Assembly: GCF_001028175.1 (NCBI RefSeq) | Contig: NZ_AEJF01000085.1 | Coordinates: forward strand, 89,094 to 153,093 | Reading direction: 5' to 3' | DNA from: Caballeronia mineralivorans PML1(12) | GTDB lineage: Bacteria; Pseudomonadota; Gammaproteobacteria; Burkholderiales; Burkholderiaceae | DNA: 64,000 bases | Shown: positions 43,288 through 52,716 of the stretch, piece by piece | How positions within the stretch are numbered: the first letter of the stretch is position 1 | Layout of the letters: each line of letters opens with the position of its first letter | Made by a program: the position numbers and the translations under genes | The notes under the pieces: model-generated | Told to the model about the DNA's origin: nothing | The model's input: only the letters and a program-made list of their open reading frames with translations | The model's database searches: none

Positions 43288-44568
43288 TCAGGCTTCGAAC
43301 AGCCCCGCGCCAATAAACGAACCCGGCCGCACGCCCGGCGGGCACGCGAACACCGCGCTGCCCACATGCGTGGTGAACTGATTCATCATGTCGAACTTCG
43401 CGAGCCGGTCGTTGATCGGAATAAAACCGGTGCGCGGATCGCTTTGATGCGCGACGAAAATCAGCCCCGCGTCGTACTCGGTTTCCTGGCGCCACGGCGG
43501 CCAGCGTTCGATATAAAAATCGGTGCCGTCGTTGTACGAATAAGAACGGCGCAGGATCTGCGCACCATTGTTCGTCGCCTGGTTCGACAAACGCACATGC
43601 GAGTTTTCAGGGATCACCTGATTGCCATCTTTATCGGCGGCGTCGAGATCGAGTGCATCGAATTCGTTCTTCTTGCCGATCGGCGCACCGCTGTATTTCT
43701 CGCGGCCCATCACCTGTTCCTGGAAACCGCGCTCCATGGTGTCCCAGTGTTCCAGCGTGATGCGGATACGGCGCACGACAGTGTACGTGCCGCCATTCAT
43801 CCACGGCGCATCGGGCGCGTTGGCCCAGACGAACTGGTTCATCAACGCGGGTTGCGCCGTCGAAGGATTGTTCGTGCCGTCCTTGAAACCCATCAGGTTA
43901 CGCGGCGTCTGGCCACGCGGACCGGAGAGGAAACCCGCCTGACCCCAGCGCATTGCCACGATGCCGTAGCCCATGCGCGCGAGTTGGCGAACCGCGTGGA
44001 ACGCGACTTGTGCGTCGTTGGCACAGGCCTGGATCAGGATGTCGCCACCGGTTTTCTGCGGCAGCAACTGGTCGCCATTGAAGCGCGGTAGGTCGACCAG
44101 CGCGGCCGGCCGGCGCTTCTCCAACCCGTAGCGGTCGCGGCCTTCGTGCGTGAACAGCCCCGGACCGAAACCGAACGTGATCGTCAGGCCCGCCGCACCC
44201 AGGCCGAGAATATCGCCGGAATCGGGTGCGGCTTTGTCGTCGGCAGGCAGAGGCTTGGCCGTGTCTCCACGCGACATGCGCGCGGCCGCGTCCGTCCATG
44301 TTTTCAGAAGACCGATCACGTCGTCGCGTTTATCCGTCGTGAGATCGAGCGCCGCCACATACGTGTGGCTCTGCTGGGGCGTCACGATGCCCGCCTGATG
44401 CTCGCCGAAAAACGGTTCGACCATGAGCATCGGGTCGACGGGTTGCTTCAATTGCTTGAGTGGGGTATTGGTTGCGGCGTGCGCGACAGAACCCGCGCCT
44501 AATGCCGCGCCCGCAGCAACGCCTGCTTTGAGAAAACGCCGGCGCGGTGGATCTTGATCGATTGCCAT
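43288..44568 (-). CDS. efeB: Dyp-type peroxidase / deferrochelatase EfeB
   Basis: 426 residues. N-terminal RRRFLKAGVAAGAALGAG is a twin-arginine signal, so it is exported folded with haem. GFKDGTNNP is the Dyp GxxDG motif with distal Asp. ITLEHWDTMERGFQEQVMGREK carries a His/Glu-rich helix, and GAQILRRSYSYNDG the proximal region with conserved Arg. EfeB oxidises substrates with H2O2 and releases iron from haem or oxidises Fe2+. Here it sits with a ferric ABC importer instead of the usual EfeUO partners, so it may produce Fe3+ for that importer. Confidence 0.93.
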   Translation of the reverse strand: MAIDQDPPRRRFLKAGVAAGAALGAGSVAHAATNTPLKQLKQPVDPMLMVEPFFGEHQAGIVTPQQSHTYVAALDLTTDKRDDVIGLLKTWTDAAARMSRGDTAKPLPADDKAAPDSGDILGLGAAGLTITFGFGPGLFTHEGRDRYGLEKRRPAALVDLPRFNGDQLLPQKTGGDILIQACANDAQVAFHAVRQLARMGYGIVAMRWGQAGFLSGPRGQTPRNLMGFKDGTNNPSTAQPALMNQFVWANAPDAPWMNGGTYTVVRRIRITLEHWDTMERGFQEQVMGREKYSGAPIGKKNEFDALDLDAADKDGNQVIPENSHVRLSNQATNNGAQILRRSYSYNDGTDFYIERWPPWRQETEYDAGLIFVAHQSDPRTGFIPINDRLAKFDMMNQFTTHVGSAVFACPPGVRPGSFIGAGLFEA

Positions 44569-44587
44569 TGTGTCGCCTTGCTTTACT

Positions 44588-45712
44588 TTATTTCGCCAGA
44601 ACCAGCGTGTTTACATCGTCTTGCACGTAATAGAAACCGTCGCCTTCCGGTGTCATCGCAATGCCGAACAGGTCGCCATTGCCCGGCGGCGATTGCGCCT
44701 TGTCGGTATCGATCCAGCGTGCGTAGAGTTGCTTGCCCGTCGCCGGATCGATCTCCACGACCTGGCCGTTCAACGCGTTCGTCACCAGCAGGTGACCATT
44801 GGGCGCCGTCACCATCGCGAGCGGACGATGCAGGAAACCATCGGCGGTCAACTGGCGGCCAACGCCCGCGCTGGTATCGCGCGTCATGGGGTCGTCGATT
44901 TCCGTCACGCGGTTACCAATGGCATCGGACGCATACAACAGCTTCTGATCCGGCGACAACGCCAGGCCGGTCGGACCAACCAGGAACACGCCCTTGTCGG
45001 CCTGCGCGCCGAAGCCGCTGGCGATCACGGTTTCCTGCTTCACCACCGGCGGCTTGCCTTGCGGGATATCGAGGTCGAGGCGCAGGATCGTGGCCTGCTT
45101 GAACACCGGCGGATTGCCGTCCGCACCGCCCACACCAAAGCCCGCGTTGCTCACGAACAGCGTGGCGTGATCGCCGTTATCCACCACGGCCATGTTGCCC
45201 CACGGGTCATTGATGTTAGGACTCACGATGGTCGATGCAACCTTGCCCTGGCTGTCGAGCACGATCAGGCAGCCCGCGCCCTTGGTGTTGGTCGTGCCGT
45301 CATTACTCGGCGTGCTGCCGACGATCACCCAGCCCGACTTGAGCATGGTCATCGCGGTGGAGAGGCCGATGCCGCCCGGACATTCCTTCAGATCGCGCGG
45401 CACGGTGGCGAACACCGACATCTCTTTGGTGTCGGGGTGATAGTTGACGATCGTGCTGCCCGTGCCCTGCAAATTCGCGGCGTTGTTGAAGTTGCCGACC
45501 AGCACGTCGCCCTGCTTGACCGTTCCCGCCGACACCGGCGCGACCACGAGCGCATACGGGTTCTGGTCACCGTTGGACGGCACCGTGTTGATGAGCGTGG
45601 TGTTTTTATGCAGCGTCTCGAGAAAGCCGATCGGCGCTGCGTGCGCGATGCTGCCTGCAAGGCCGCTTGCGAACACAGCGGCTGACGCAATGGTGCGAAT
45701 AAGGTGTTTCAT
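44588..45712 (-). CDS. Secreted beta-propeller protein of the iron operon
   Basis: 374 residues. Signal peptide ~1-26 (SGLAGSIAHAA). The mature part is a six- or seven-bladed propeller with NHL/YVTN-like repeats (QGDVLVGNFNNAANLQGTG, NGHLLVTNALNGQVVEIDPATGKQL, DGFYYVQDDVNTLVL). VPRDLKECPGGIGLS and KGAGCLIVLDS carry two cysteines. No catalytic motif recognised. It is between the porin and efeB, 19 bp from efeB, so it is likely periplasmic and part of iron handling. ATG at 45710-45712 follows GGGG; the GTG at 45751 is less likely. Confidence 0.8.
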   Translation of the reverse strand: MKHLIRTIASAAVFASGLAGSIAHAAPIGFLETLHKNTTLINTVPSNGDQNPYALVVAPVSAGTVKQGDVLVGNFNNAANLQGTGSTIVNYHPDTKEMSVFATVPRDLKECPGGIGLSTAMTMLKSGWVIVGSTPSNDGTTNTKGAGCLIVLDSQGKVASTIVSPNINDPWGNMAVVDNGDHATLFVSNAGFGVGGADGNPPVFKQATILRLDLDIPQGKPPVVKQETVIASGFGAQADKGVFLVGPTGLALSPDQKLLYASDAIGNRVTEIDDPMTRDTSAGVGRQLTADGFLHRPLAMVTAPNGHLLVTNALNGQVVEIDPATGKQLYARWIDTDKAQSPPGNGDLFGIAMTPEGDGFYYVQDDVNTLVLAK

Positions 45713-45763
45713 GCAAATGCCCCGGGTGCGTGCGTTCAGGTTCATGGTCACGAGTCCCGTCGA

Positions 45764-47302
45764 TCAAAAGGTGATAGTGGTGCGCACGCCGACCACGAAG
45801 GTATTGCGCAACGGTTGGGTGGCGTCGCTCGGATTCTGGCCGGCGCCCGCGTTGAAGGTGTATTGCAGGTCGCCCTGCATGACCCACCACGGGGTGACCT
45901 GGTACTGATAGGTCGCTTCAACCGCGGTTTCGCTGGTGCGTATGCCATACGGGCCGCCGCTCAGCGCTGCGTTTGCGACATCGAGGTCGTGCGCATGGCT
46001 ACCGACCTTGATGTACGCGAGGCCAATGCCGACGCTGTCGTTGTCGCGGCCGGCGAACGGCGCTTTCATCACGATGCCCGCGTTGGCGCTCACGCTCACC
46101 AGATTGCGGTCGCCAGGCGCACCCATCACGCGTGCGAACACGCCGATGCTGCGCGGTTCATCGGGGTCGGGTCGCCAGATCATCTGGTCGGCGACCGCGT
46201 AGAAGCTGTAGTTGCCGTGGTGCGATTGCGCCGTGCCGGTGCTCAGCGGATTGGCAAGTGACAGGCCAGTATTGTCGGTGCTCAGGTCATCGAAACGTTC
46301 GTTGTTGTACCAGACACCGATCTTGTACGTGCCCGGCAAACCGCTTTGCGGCACGCCGACCATCTGACCGTCGGACGGCTGGTTGATGGCGTACTGCAAC
46401 TCGCCGATATACAGCGCGCCGTTATGCAGGTTGAAGTTCGTGCCGCTGATATTGTTGGGATTGTTGCCGAGCGGATTGCCGTCGAACACGCCGGCGAGCG
46501 CCGTCAATGACGGCGTGATCTGCCCGCGCACGCGCACGCCGAGTGCGGACAGCGGATACGCCGGACCGCCCGACGGCATGTCGTACGACGGCAAGCCGGG
46601 CCAGCCGAACATGGTATTGACGAAGGTGGCCGCGTAGGAGCTGACCATGAACTCCTGGTCGATACTTTGTTGCCCGACCTTCACGTCCACGCGCTTGTTC
46701 AGGAAAGACTGCTGATACCAGAGTTCCCAAAGGCGCGTGGTGTCCTGCGCTTCAATCCCGCTCGCGGTATTCAGCGTCCCGAGGTTGTACTGGCTCAGGT
46801 TACGGCCATGAATTTGCAGCGCGCTCACGTTGAACGTACCGCCTTCCCAACCGAAGGCCTTTTGGGTATCGAGGCCGAGGGTAACCGTGGTCAACCCGTC
46901 GTAGGTGCCGCCGGTTTTCAGACCGCCGCGCACGTTGTCGAGATATTCAGATACTTCGGTCGCCTGCAGCGTCACGCCGTATTTGCCGAGCCACGAGCGC
47001 ACGCCGCCCATGTCGCCGAGCAGGGTCGAGCGGGTCCATACGCCGGTCCATTGACCCGCCGGTTGCGCCTGGATATTCAAGTCGGCTTCGGGGGTGTCCG
47101 ATGGCGTTGCGTCTGGGTTGGCCGCACCCGCAGCGAATGCCGCCGATGACACCAGCGCAAACCACGCCAGGCTGGTACCGAGCACCGCCCGGCGAAAAGG
47201 CGCAGCACGGCGCTTGATGGCAGCGCGCAGGGTCGCGCCAGGGCGTGAATCGTATCGCGATTCACCGCGCGGTTCGCGCAGGGCGAGCTGGACGGGTTGC
47301 AT
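45764..47302 (-). CDS. OprB-family outer-membrane porin, first gene of iron operon
   Basis: 512 residues. A long basic leader (~45 residues) precedes a hydrophobic signal segment (AVLGTSLAWFALVSSAAFA). The barrel has the OprB-like start (WTGVWTRSTLLGDMGGVRSWLGKYGVTLQATEVSEYLDNVRGG) and ends VVGVRTTITF with terminal Phe for BAM insertion. OprB proteins are carbohydrate-selective porins, but here Fur-box control and neighbours suggest passage of an iron-binding compound such as ferric citrate or sugar acid chelates. AGAGGA supports ATG 47300-47302. The leader is unusually long. Confidence 0.85.
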   Translation of the reverse strand: MQPVQLALREPRGESRYDSRPGATLRAAIKRRAAPFRRAVLGTSLAWFALVSSAAFAAGAANPDATPSDTPEADLNIQAQPAGQWTGVWTRSTLLGDMGGVRSWLGKYGVTLQATEVSEYLDNVRGGLKTGGTYDGLTTVTLGLDTQKAFGWEGGTFNVSALQIHGRNLSQYNLGTLNTASGIEAQDTTRLWELWYQQSFLNKRVDVKVGQQSIDQEFMVSSYAATFVNTMFGWPGLPSYDMPSGGPAYPLSALGVRVRGQITPSLTALAGVFDGNPLGNNPNNISGTNFNLHNGALYIGELQYAINQPSDGQMVGVPQSGLPGTYKIGVWYNNERFDDLSTDNTGLSLANPLSTGTAQSHHGNYSFYAVADQMIWRPDPDEPRSIGVFARVMGAPGDRNLVSVSANAGIVMKAPFAGRDNDSVGIGLAYIKVGSHAHDLDVANAALSGGPYGIRTSETAVEATYQYQVTPWWVMQGDLQYTFNAGAGQNPSDATQPLRNTFVVGVRTTITF

Positions 47303-47474
47303 CAAAATCCTCTGTCTTGTTGCGACGGCTGCTGACACGTCGCGTTGATTGTTCTAAAGACGTTACGACGATACGCGTGGTCACCGCGCATCCACCCCGA
47401 AACGTCCTCCGGGCCACCATCCAGAAGCACCGGCGAAGCGAATCGTACCCACGCCATCTTTGAACGTCAATATA

Positions 47475-47493
47475 AATGAGAACGATTCTCATT
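47475..47493. promoter_or_regulatory. Fur box
   Basis: AATGAGAACGATTCTCATT: 8 of 9 arm positions pair around a central G; this is the proteobacterial Fur 19-mer. It is 173 bp upstream of the porin gene, with AT-rich flanks. Repression by Fe2+-Fur of the six downstream iron genes is expected. Confidence 0.88.
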
Positions 47494-48058
47494 ATAATTA
47501 CAGGCAGATGAAGCGACCCTTACAAAATCAATTTCTTACAGCTTTTGTTCTATTAAATTTGAAATTATTTTGTAATGTTTTGGATATATTCCGATTGCAA
47601 AGCAATGGTCTGTAAGCATTGATTAACCCCGTCAAGTCTGTGCCGCAATCTTCAGGATCAAACGCGGGGCATAAGCGTGCACATCCGGGTAATTGCGGAG
47701 CATGTCAATAGAGACGGCAGTGCCAGCTAAGCGAGCTTCGACAATTGGCTTAAACCCGCTATGCCGAAATCCGCATCGCCGATGCGACGAACTGCCAAGA
47801 CGCCGCTAATTTGGCTTTCTAAATTGCATCTGCCCGCTGGTCACCAGCGAGTTCGTACAACGGCCTCAACCCGTTTTTTCGTCCACACGATAATGACGGC
47901 GCGCACGGGCAAATCCCGTCTTGCTCGCAGCGTGCTCGCCGTGGTGCAGTCGTGCATCGGGAAACGGAGTTGAAAAACGTGTAGCTAAAACCAAAACGCG
48001 AAAGCAAAACCCAACCGCGCTGCTCGCCGGACCTGTCCAACCCGAAGGAGAATAAAAA
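47494..48058. other. Long divergent promoter region
   Basis: About 565 bp between the Fur box and the branched-chain amino-acid binding protein gene. The first ~110 bp are distinctly AT-rich, suiting promoters. Short frames at 47761-47973 lack coding character. Nothing else is recognised. Confidence 0.4.
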
Positions 48059-49219
48059 ATGCATCTTCGAACAAGCCTCAAACCGCTTGCCTGGATTCTC
48101 GCGTGCGCTGCAACCGCCTTGAGCGCGTTGCCGCTGTCCGCCGCGGCCGACACGCTTGATATCAAGGTCGGCTTCGCCGCGCCGCTCACGGGCGCGAACG
48201 CTGGTTATGGGAAGGATTTGCAGAACGGCGTGCAACTCGCGCTGGATGAAGCGAATGCGAAGAAGATCCAGATCGGCGGCAAGACCGCCAACTTCGTGAT
48301 CCAGGCTGAAGACGACCAGGCCGACCCGCGGATCGGTGTGCAGGCGGCGCAAAAACTTGTCGATGCGGGCGTGGCCGTTGTGGTCGGCCACTTCAATTCG
48401 GGCACGACGATTCCGGCGTCGCAGGTCTATCAGACCGCCGGCATTCCGATCATCGATCCTGCCGCGACCAACCCGACCATCACGCAGCGAGGTTTCGACA
48501 ACGTCTTCACCGTCATTTCCAGCGACGCCCAGAACGCCGGCACCGCAGGGACCTACGCGGTGACCGTGACGAAGGCGAAGAAGATCTCGATCATCGACGA
48601 CCGCACAGCCTTCGGCCAGGGCGAAGCCGACGAGTTCGAGAAAGCCGTGAAAGCGGCGGGCGGTTCGATTGTCGCGCGTCAATACAGTGACAACCAGACC
48701 GTCGATTTCAGCGCGCAACTCACGGCGCTGAAGGGTGTGGGCACCGATCTGATCTTCTTCGGCGGCCTCGACCGGCAAGCGGCTGCGGTGGGGAAAAGGA
48801 TGAAGCAGCTTGGCATCAATGCGCAGTTCGTGGGCGGCGGCGGCGTGATGGACGCGGACTTCCTGAAGCTTGCCGGCGATGCAGCCGAAGGTGCGATGGC
48901 GTGGGAATACGGCAGTCCGCTCGAGAAACTGCCGCAAGGCAAGGCGTTCTCCGAGAAATTCCAGAAGCGTTTCGGCGTGGCGATTCTCTCGTATGCGCCG
49001 TTCGGTTATGACGCTGCGTGGGCAGCGATCAACGCCATGCAGAAGGCTAATTCCGTCGACCCGAAGGTGTATCGTCCGGTGCTGAAGACTATTTCGTTCC
49101 CGGGCATTACGGGTACGATTGCCTTCGACAGTACCGGCGCGTTGAAGAATGCTTCGTCGACGATGTATCAGGTCAAGAGCGGCGCATGGGTGCCGGTCGT
49201 GACCAAAAGCGGAACGTAA
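48059..49219 (+). CDS. Branched-chain amino acid ABC binding protein (LivK-like)
   Basis: 386 residues. Signal peptide ~1-30. VGFAAPLTGANAGYGKDLQNGVQLALDEAN is the LivJ/LivK start, VVVGHFNSGTTIPASQVYQTAGIPIIDPAATNP the hinge and amino-acid pocket (Ser/Thr contacts), and IIDDRTAFGQGEADEFEKAVKAAGG lobe 2. CGAAGGAGAA precedes the ATG. No permease or ATPase genes adjoin it, so it must pair with a transporter elsewhere. A FAD oxidase for amino acids follows on the same strand. Confidence 0.94.
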   Translation: MHLRTSLKPLAWILACAATALSALPLSAAADTLDIKVGFAAPLTGANAGYGKDLQNGVQLALDEANAKKIQIGGKTANFVIQAEDDQADPRIGVQAAQKLVDAGVAVVVGHFNSGTTIPASQVYQTAGIPIIDPAATNPTITQRGFDNVFTVISSDAQNAGTAGTYAVTVTKAKKISIIDDRTAFGQGEADEFEKAVKAAGGSIVARQYSDNQTVDFSAQLTALKGVGTDLIFFGGLDRQAAAVGKRMKQLGINAQFVGGGGVMDADFLKLAGDAAEGAMAWEYGSPLEKLPQGKAFSEKFQKRFGVAILSYAPFGYDAAWAAINAMQKANSVDPKVYRPVLKTISFPGITGTIAFDSTGALKNASSTMYQVKSGAWVPVVTKSGT

Positions 49220-49274
49220 TTTTTGACCGGCGCGCGGCGCACGTTTGCGCTGCGCGCATTCAGGAGACAACACG

Positions 49275-50450
49275 TTGAAGTCGCAGCACGTAGTGGTAGT
49301 GGGGGGCGGCGTGATCGGCAGTGCGATCGCGTATTTCTTGCGGGCGGCGGATCAGGGAGTCGGCGTGACGGTGATCGAGCGCGACCCGAGTTACGCGCGG
49401 GCTTCGTCGGCGTTATCGGCGGCGTCGATCCGGCAGCAATTTTCCACGCCGCTGTCCGTGCAGATGTCGCTGTATGGGATCGAGTTCTTGCGGTCCATCG
49501 GCGAGCGGCTGGCAGTGGATGGGGTTGCGCCTTCCATCGATTTGCATGAAGGCGGTTATCTGTTTCTCGCCACACCCCCCGGTCTCCAAACGCTGCGCGA
49601 GAATCACGCGCTGCAGACGAGCCTTGGCGCGGACATTCGTTTCCTAGATAAACCCTCGCTGAAAGCCACCTTCCCGTGGCTTCATACCGATGACCTCGCG
49701 GCCGGCGCGTACGGCGCGAGCGGAGAAGGCTGGTTCGACGGTTATGGTCTCGTGCAGGCGTTTCGCAAGAAAGCGCAATCGTTGGGTGCGCGTTATGTGG
49801 CGGCTGATGTGACCGGGATCGTGCGGGACGGCGATCGTGTCCAGGCGGTGCTCACGCACGATGGCCAGCGCTTCGATTGCGACATGATGGTCAATGCGGC
49901 CGGCGCGTGGTCGCGCAAGATTGCGGAGATGCTGGGTATCGATTTGCCGGTTTATGCGCGACGCCGGAGCATTTTCAATTTCAAATCGCCGGCGCGGCTG
50001 GCGCGCTGTCCGTTGGTCATTGATCCTGGCGGCGTGTATTGGCGGCCGGAGGGTGAGACTTATATTTGCGGGGTATCGCCGGGGGCGGATCGTGATTTTG
50101 ATGATCTGCCATTATCGGAGGTGGATCACGAGCTTTTTGACGATGTCATTTGGCCTGCGCTCGCTGCTCGGGTACCGGAGTTTGAAGCATTGCGGGTGCA
50201 GACTTCGTGGTCGGGGTATTACGAATACAACGTGCTGGATCAGAACGCGATTATTGGGCGCCATCCGGCGGTGTCGAATTGTGTTTTTGCTAATGGGTTT
50301 AGTGGGCACGGATTGCAGCAAGGTCCCGCGACCGGGCGCGGCGTGAGTGAGCTGATTTTGCACGGCAGGTATACGACGCTGGATTTGTCCGCGTTGAGCT
50401 TTGATCGCGTGTTGGCGAATGAGCCGATTGTGGAGAAGAATGTGGTTTGA
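49275..50450 (+). CDS. FAD-dependent amine/amino-acid oxidoreductase (DAO family)
   Basis: 391 residues. VVVVGGGVIGSAIAYFL is the Rossmann GxGxxG motif with ERDPS as the ribose acidic end. The body (SSALSAASIRQQFSTPLSVQMS, VYWRPEGETYICG, FANGFSGHGLQQGPATGRGVSELI) is typical of sarcosine/D-amino-acid oxidase-like and FOXRED1-type enzymes. The start is TTG at 49275 with CAGGAGA upstream; an earlier GC-rich start at 49245 has none. Adjacent to a LivK-like binding protein, so oxidation of an imported amino acid is plausible. Confidence 0.9.
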   Translation: MKSQHVVVVGGGVIGSAIAYFLRAADQGVGVTVIERDPSYARASSALSAASIRQQFSTPLSVQMSLYGIEFLRSIGERLAVDGVAPSIDLHEGGYLFLATPPGLQTLRENHALQTSLGADIRFLDKPSLKATFPWLHTDDLAAGAYGASGEGWFDGYGLVQAFRKKAQSLGARYVAADVTGIVRDGDRVQAVLTHDGQRFDCDMMVNAAGAWSRKIAEMLGIDLPVYARRRSIFNFKSPARLARCPLVIDPGGVYWRPEGETYICGVSPGADRDFDDLPLSEVDHELFDDVIWPALAARVPEFEALRVQTSWSGYYEYNVLDQNAIIGRHPAVSNCVFANGFSGHGLQQGPATGRGVSELILHGRYTTLDLSALSFDRVLANEPIVEKNVV

Positions 50451-50712
50451 AGAGTGGATTTCGTTGGTGCCCGGTTTTGCCGAGGAGTCTACGTAAAACC
50501 CGGCACTCTGGCGATTTGTGTCAACCTCTACGCCCAGTTGCAAAAAGTTATTCGATGTAGAGTCGCTGTTAATATGCGAAGCCGTCTGAAATAATCTAAA
50601 ACAAGATGAATGAGACCCATACGCCGCCTTTAGCGGCTTTTGCGTAGATCTCGAAACACAGGTTTGCACGCACCATTTTAAGTAAAAAAACAGCAATCTC
50701 CGGGGAAATTGA

Positions 50713-51576
50713 ATGACAAAAGCTATCGGTGCACTCAGGACTACGCGCGAGAAATTGTATCAACCGGCTATGGTCGGTATTGGCATATGCATCTGGATCG
50801 CCGTTGCTTTGGCTGTAAAAGCGCACTGGAATGATCCCAAGACAGGCTCCATCGTCCGCCTCTATGTCGGATACGGCGTGGCGTTTATGGTTTTCTACTG
50901 GATCGCAGCAGCCGTCTATCGCGCGTCGGCCTTCGGTAACATGATCCTTCTTGGACCCAGGCAATTTCCAGAATTGCACGCAATGGTGGTCGAGGGTGCG
51001 CGGGAAATAGGATTGTCCGAGACGCCGCAGACATTTCTGTACAACTCGCATGGCAATTTCAATGCGTTCGCTCGGCGCCTGCTAGGCGGACGCTACGTGT
51101 TCCTGACTTCTGCTCTCGTTGAAGCAAGCAGCGACGCACAGGTACGCTTTGTTATCGGCCACGAACTTGGACACCATGCCGCCGGGCATCTGAACCCATG
51201 GATAAATGCAGTGAAGTTGCCAGCGCATTTTGTACCGTTCCTGGGAAAGGCCTATTCCCGCTCACGCGAATACACCTGCGACAACATCGGCGCATATCTC
51301 TCGAAGGACTTCAACGCGTCTCGCGGCGCCCTGCAGATGCTCGGCTGCGGCTGCCGCCGCCTGAACGACGCTATGGATTGTGACGCCTTCGTGGCCCAGG
51401 AAAACATGGTGCCGCCGATCTTCGGATTTCTTACCGAAATAGGTCGCTCTCACCCACGTCTCACACGCAGGGTGGCGGCGATCAAGTCTGGGGTAGCGGG
51501 CGCGCTGGATAACGGTCATACCGATGAGTGGCGCGAACCGGAGTTCAAGGCTCCTGTGGCCGAACTTGATCGATGA
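50713..51576 (+). CDS. M48-family membrane metalloprotease
   Basis: 287 residues. Two hydrophobic segments (~18-38, ~54-75) anchor it in the inner membrane. The catalytic domain has the zinc motif HELGHHAAGH and the third ligand Glu in SREYTCDNIGAY, as in HtpX/Oma1-type M48 peptidases. GGYVFLTSALVE-like LGGRYVFLTSALVEASS precedes the active site. GGGGAAATTGA before the ATG. The C-terminus ends in the first unit of a 12-bp tandem repeat. The upstream ~260 bp contains no gene. Confidence 0.9.
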   Translation: MTKAIGALRTTREKLYQPAMVGIGICIWIAVALAVKAHWNDPKTGSIVRLYVGYGVAFMVFYWIAAAVYRASAFGNMILLGPRQFPELHAMVVEGAREIGLSETPQTFLYNSHGNFNAFARRLLGGRYVFLTSALVEASSDAQVRFVIGHELGHHAAGHLNPWINAVKLPAHFVPFLGKAYSRSREYTCDNIGAYLSKDFNASRGALQMLGCGCRRLNDAMDCDAFVAQENMVPPIFGFLTEIGRSHPRLTRRVAAIKSGVAGALDNGHTDEWREPEFKAPVAELDR

Positions 51577-51600
51577 CTTGATCGATGACTTGATCGATGA
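51565..51600 (+). repeat. Three perfect 12-bp tandem repeats at a stop codon
   Basis: CTTGATCGATGA at 51565-51576, 51577-51588 and 51589-51600. Each unit encodes Leu-Asp-Arg-stop in the protease frame, and the real stop is in the first unit. Expansion or loss of units would not alter the protein. Confidence 0.9.
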
Positions 51601-51673
51601 GCAGGATGGCGAGAGTAGCAGCGCTCCGATCTTGCAGTAGCGCTTCAGAACGCGGGGGTATGACGGTAGGCTT

Positions 51674-52591
51674 TCAACCTGCCCCCAGATACGTAGAAAG
51701 ATTCGCCCGCGTCTGCGCAGCCTCCCCTTCAAGCCACTCAGCAAATTCCTGCAAAACCGGCGACGGCGCCGGCCGCTCCGGATAGATCAGATAATACGAA
51801 GCCCCGCTAGGCACACACAGCGAAAACGGCGTAATGATCCGCTGCGCCTGCAAATCCTCCTCGATCAGCGACAAATCCCCGATCGTCACGCCCAACCCCT
51901 GCATCGCAGACGAAATAGCGAGATCGAGCGTATCGAAGTGCTGCGCTTTCGCCGATGGCAATCCGCGATACCCATACGCCTCCAGCCACCTCAGCCAGTC
52001 CCGCCGGTCACGCGTGGGATGCAACAACGTCTGATCGGCAAGATCGTCCGGTGTAGCCGCGCCAGCCCGCCGCTCCTTCCACAAACCCGGAGCACACACT
52101 GGCGTCAGCACCTCGTCGAACAGATGATGCGAACTCACGCCCTTCAGCGTCGGCTGCCCGAACACAATGGCGGCATCGAACTGCTCGGCGTTGAACTCCA
52201 CCCCATGCGACACCGCCGCCGTCACCTCGATCACCAGTTCCGGCCGCTCATTCTGCAACCGGATCACGCGCGGCAAGATCCAGCGCATCGCGCACGTAGG
52301 GCATTTCACCCGCAACGTACCGGACTGTGCCCCACTACGCTCCAGCGCCTCGGTAATCTGTGCCAGCGCCTGCTGCAAAGGCGCAAGCAGCATGGCGCCA
52401 TTCGGCGTAAGCGCAAGACCGCGCGGCTGGCGCACGAACAGCGCATAACCAAGATGCTCCTCCAGACCGGAAATCTGCCGGCTGACGGCACCCTGCGTGA
52501 TGTTGAGAACATCGGCGGCGCGGGTAAAGTTCAGTCGCTGTGCCACGACCGCGAAGGTTTTGAGCACATCCAAAGACGGTAGCGGTTTCAT
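51674..52591 (-). CDS. LysR-family regulator (GcvA-like)
   Basis: 305 residues. MKPLPSLDVLKTFAVVAQRLNFTRAADVLNITQGAVSRQISGLEEHLG is the GcvA-type HTH. The effector domain contains RVKCPTCAMRWILPRVIRLQNERPELVIEVT. Divergent from the methionine aminotransferase gene (125-bp gap), its likely target along with the downstream binding protein. ATG 52589-52591 is preferred because family similarity begins there; an upstream ATG at 52624 adds 11 residues. Confidence 0.9.
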   Translation of the reverse strand: MKPLPSLDVLKTFAVVAQRLNFTRAADVLNITQGAVSRQISGLEEHLGYALFVRQPRGLALTPNGAMLLAPLQQALAQITEALERSGAQSGTLRVKCPTCAMRWILPRVIRLQNERPELVIEVTAAVSHGVEFNAEQFDAAIVFGQPTLKGVSSHHLFDEVLTPVCAPGLWKERRAGAATPDDLADQTLLHPTRDRRDWLRWLEAYGYRGLPSAKAQHFDTLDLAISSAMQGLGVTIGDLSLIEEDLQAQRIITPFSLCVPSGASYYLIYPERPAPSPVLQEFAEWLEGEAAQTRANLSTYLGAG

Positions 52592-52716
52592 TGTCGGATC
52601 TCGTAAGCCATGACCTGGATTCATGGCGAGTATGACAAACTTTCGATTGTCCGCGCTTTATTGCTGCGGTCGAATGACAATCGATATTCGAATTCAGTCT
52701 TCCGGAGACCATCGTC

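Noticed and set aside
47819..49273. 484-codon minus-strand open frame opposite the LivK-like gene
   Set aside because: Antisense shadow of a clear binding-protein gene with signal peptide and ribosome site.
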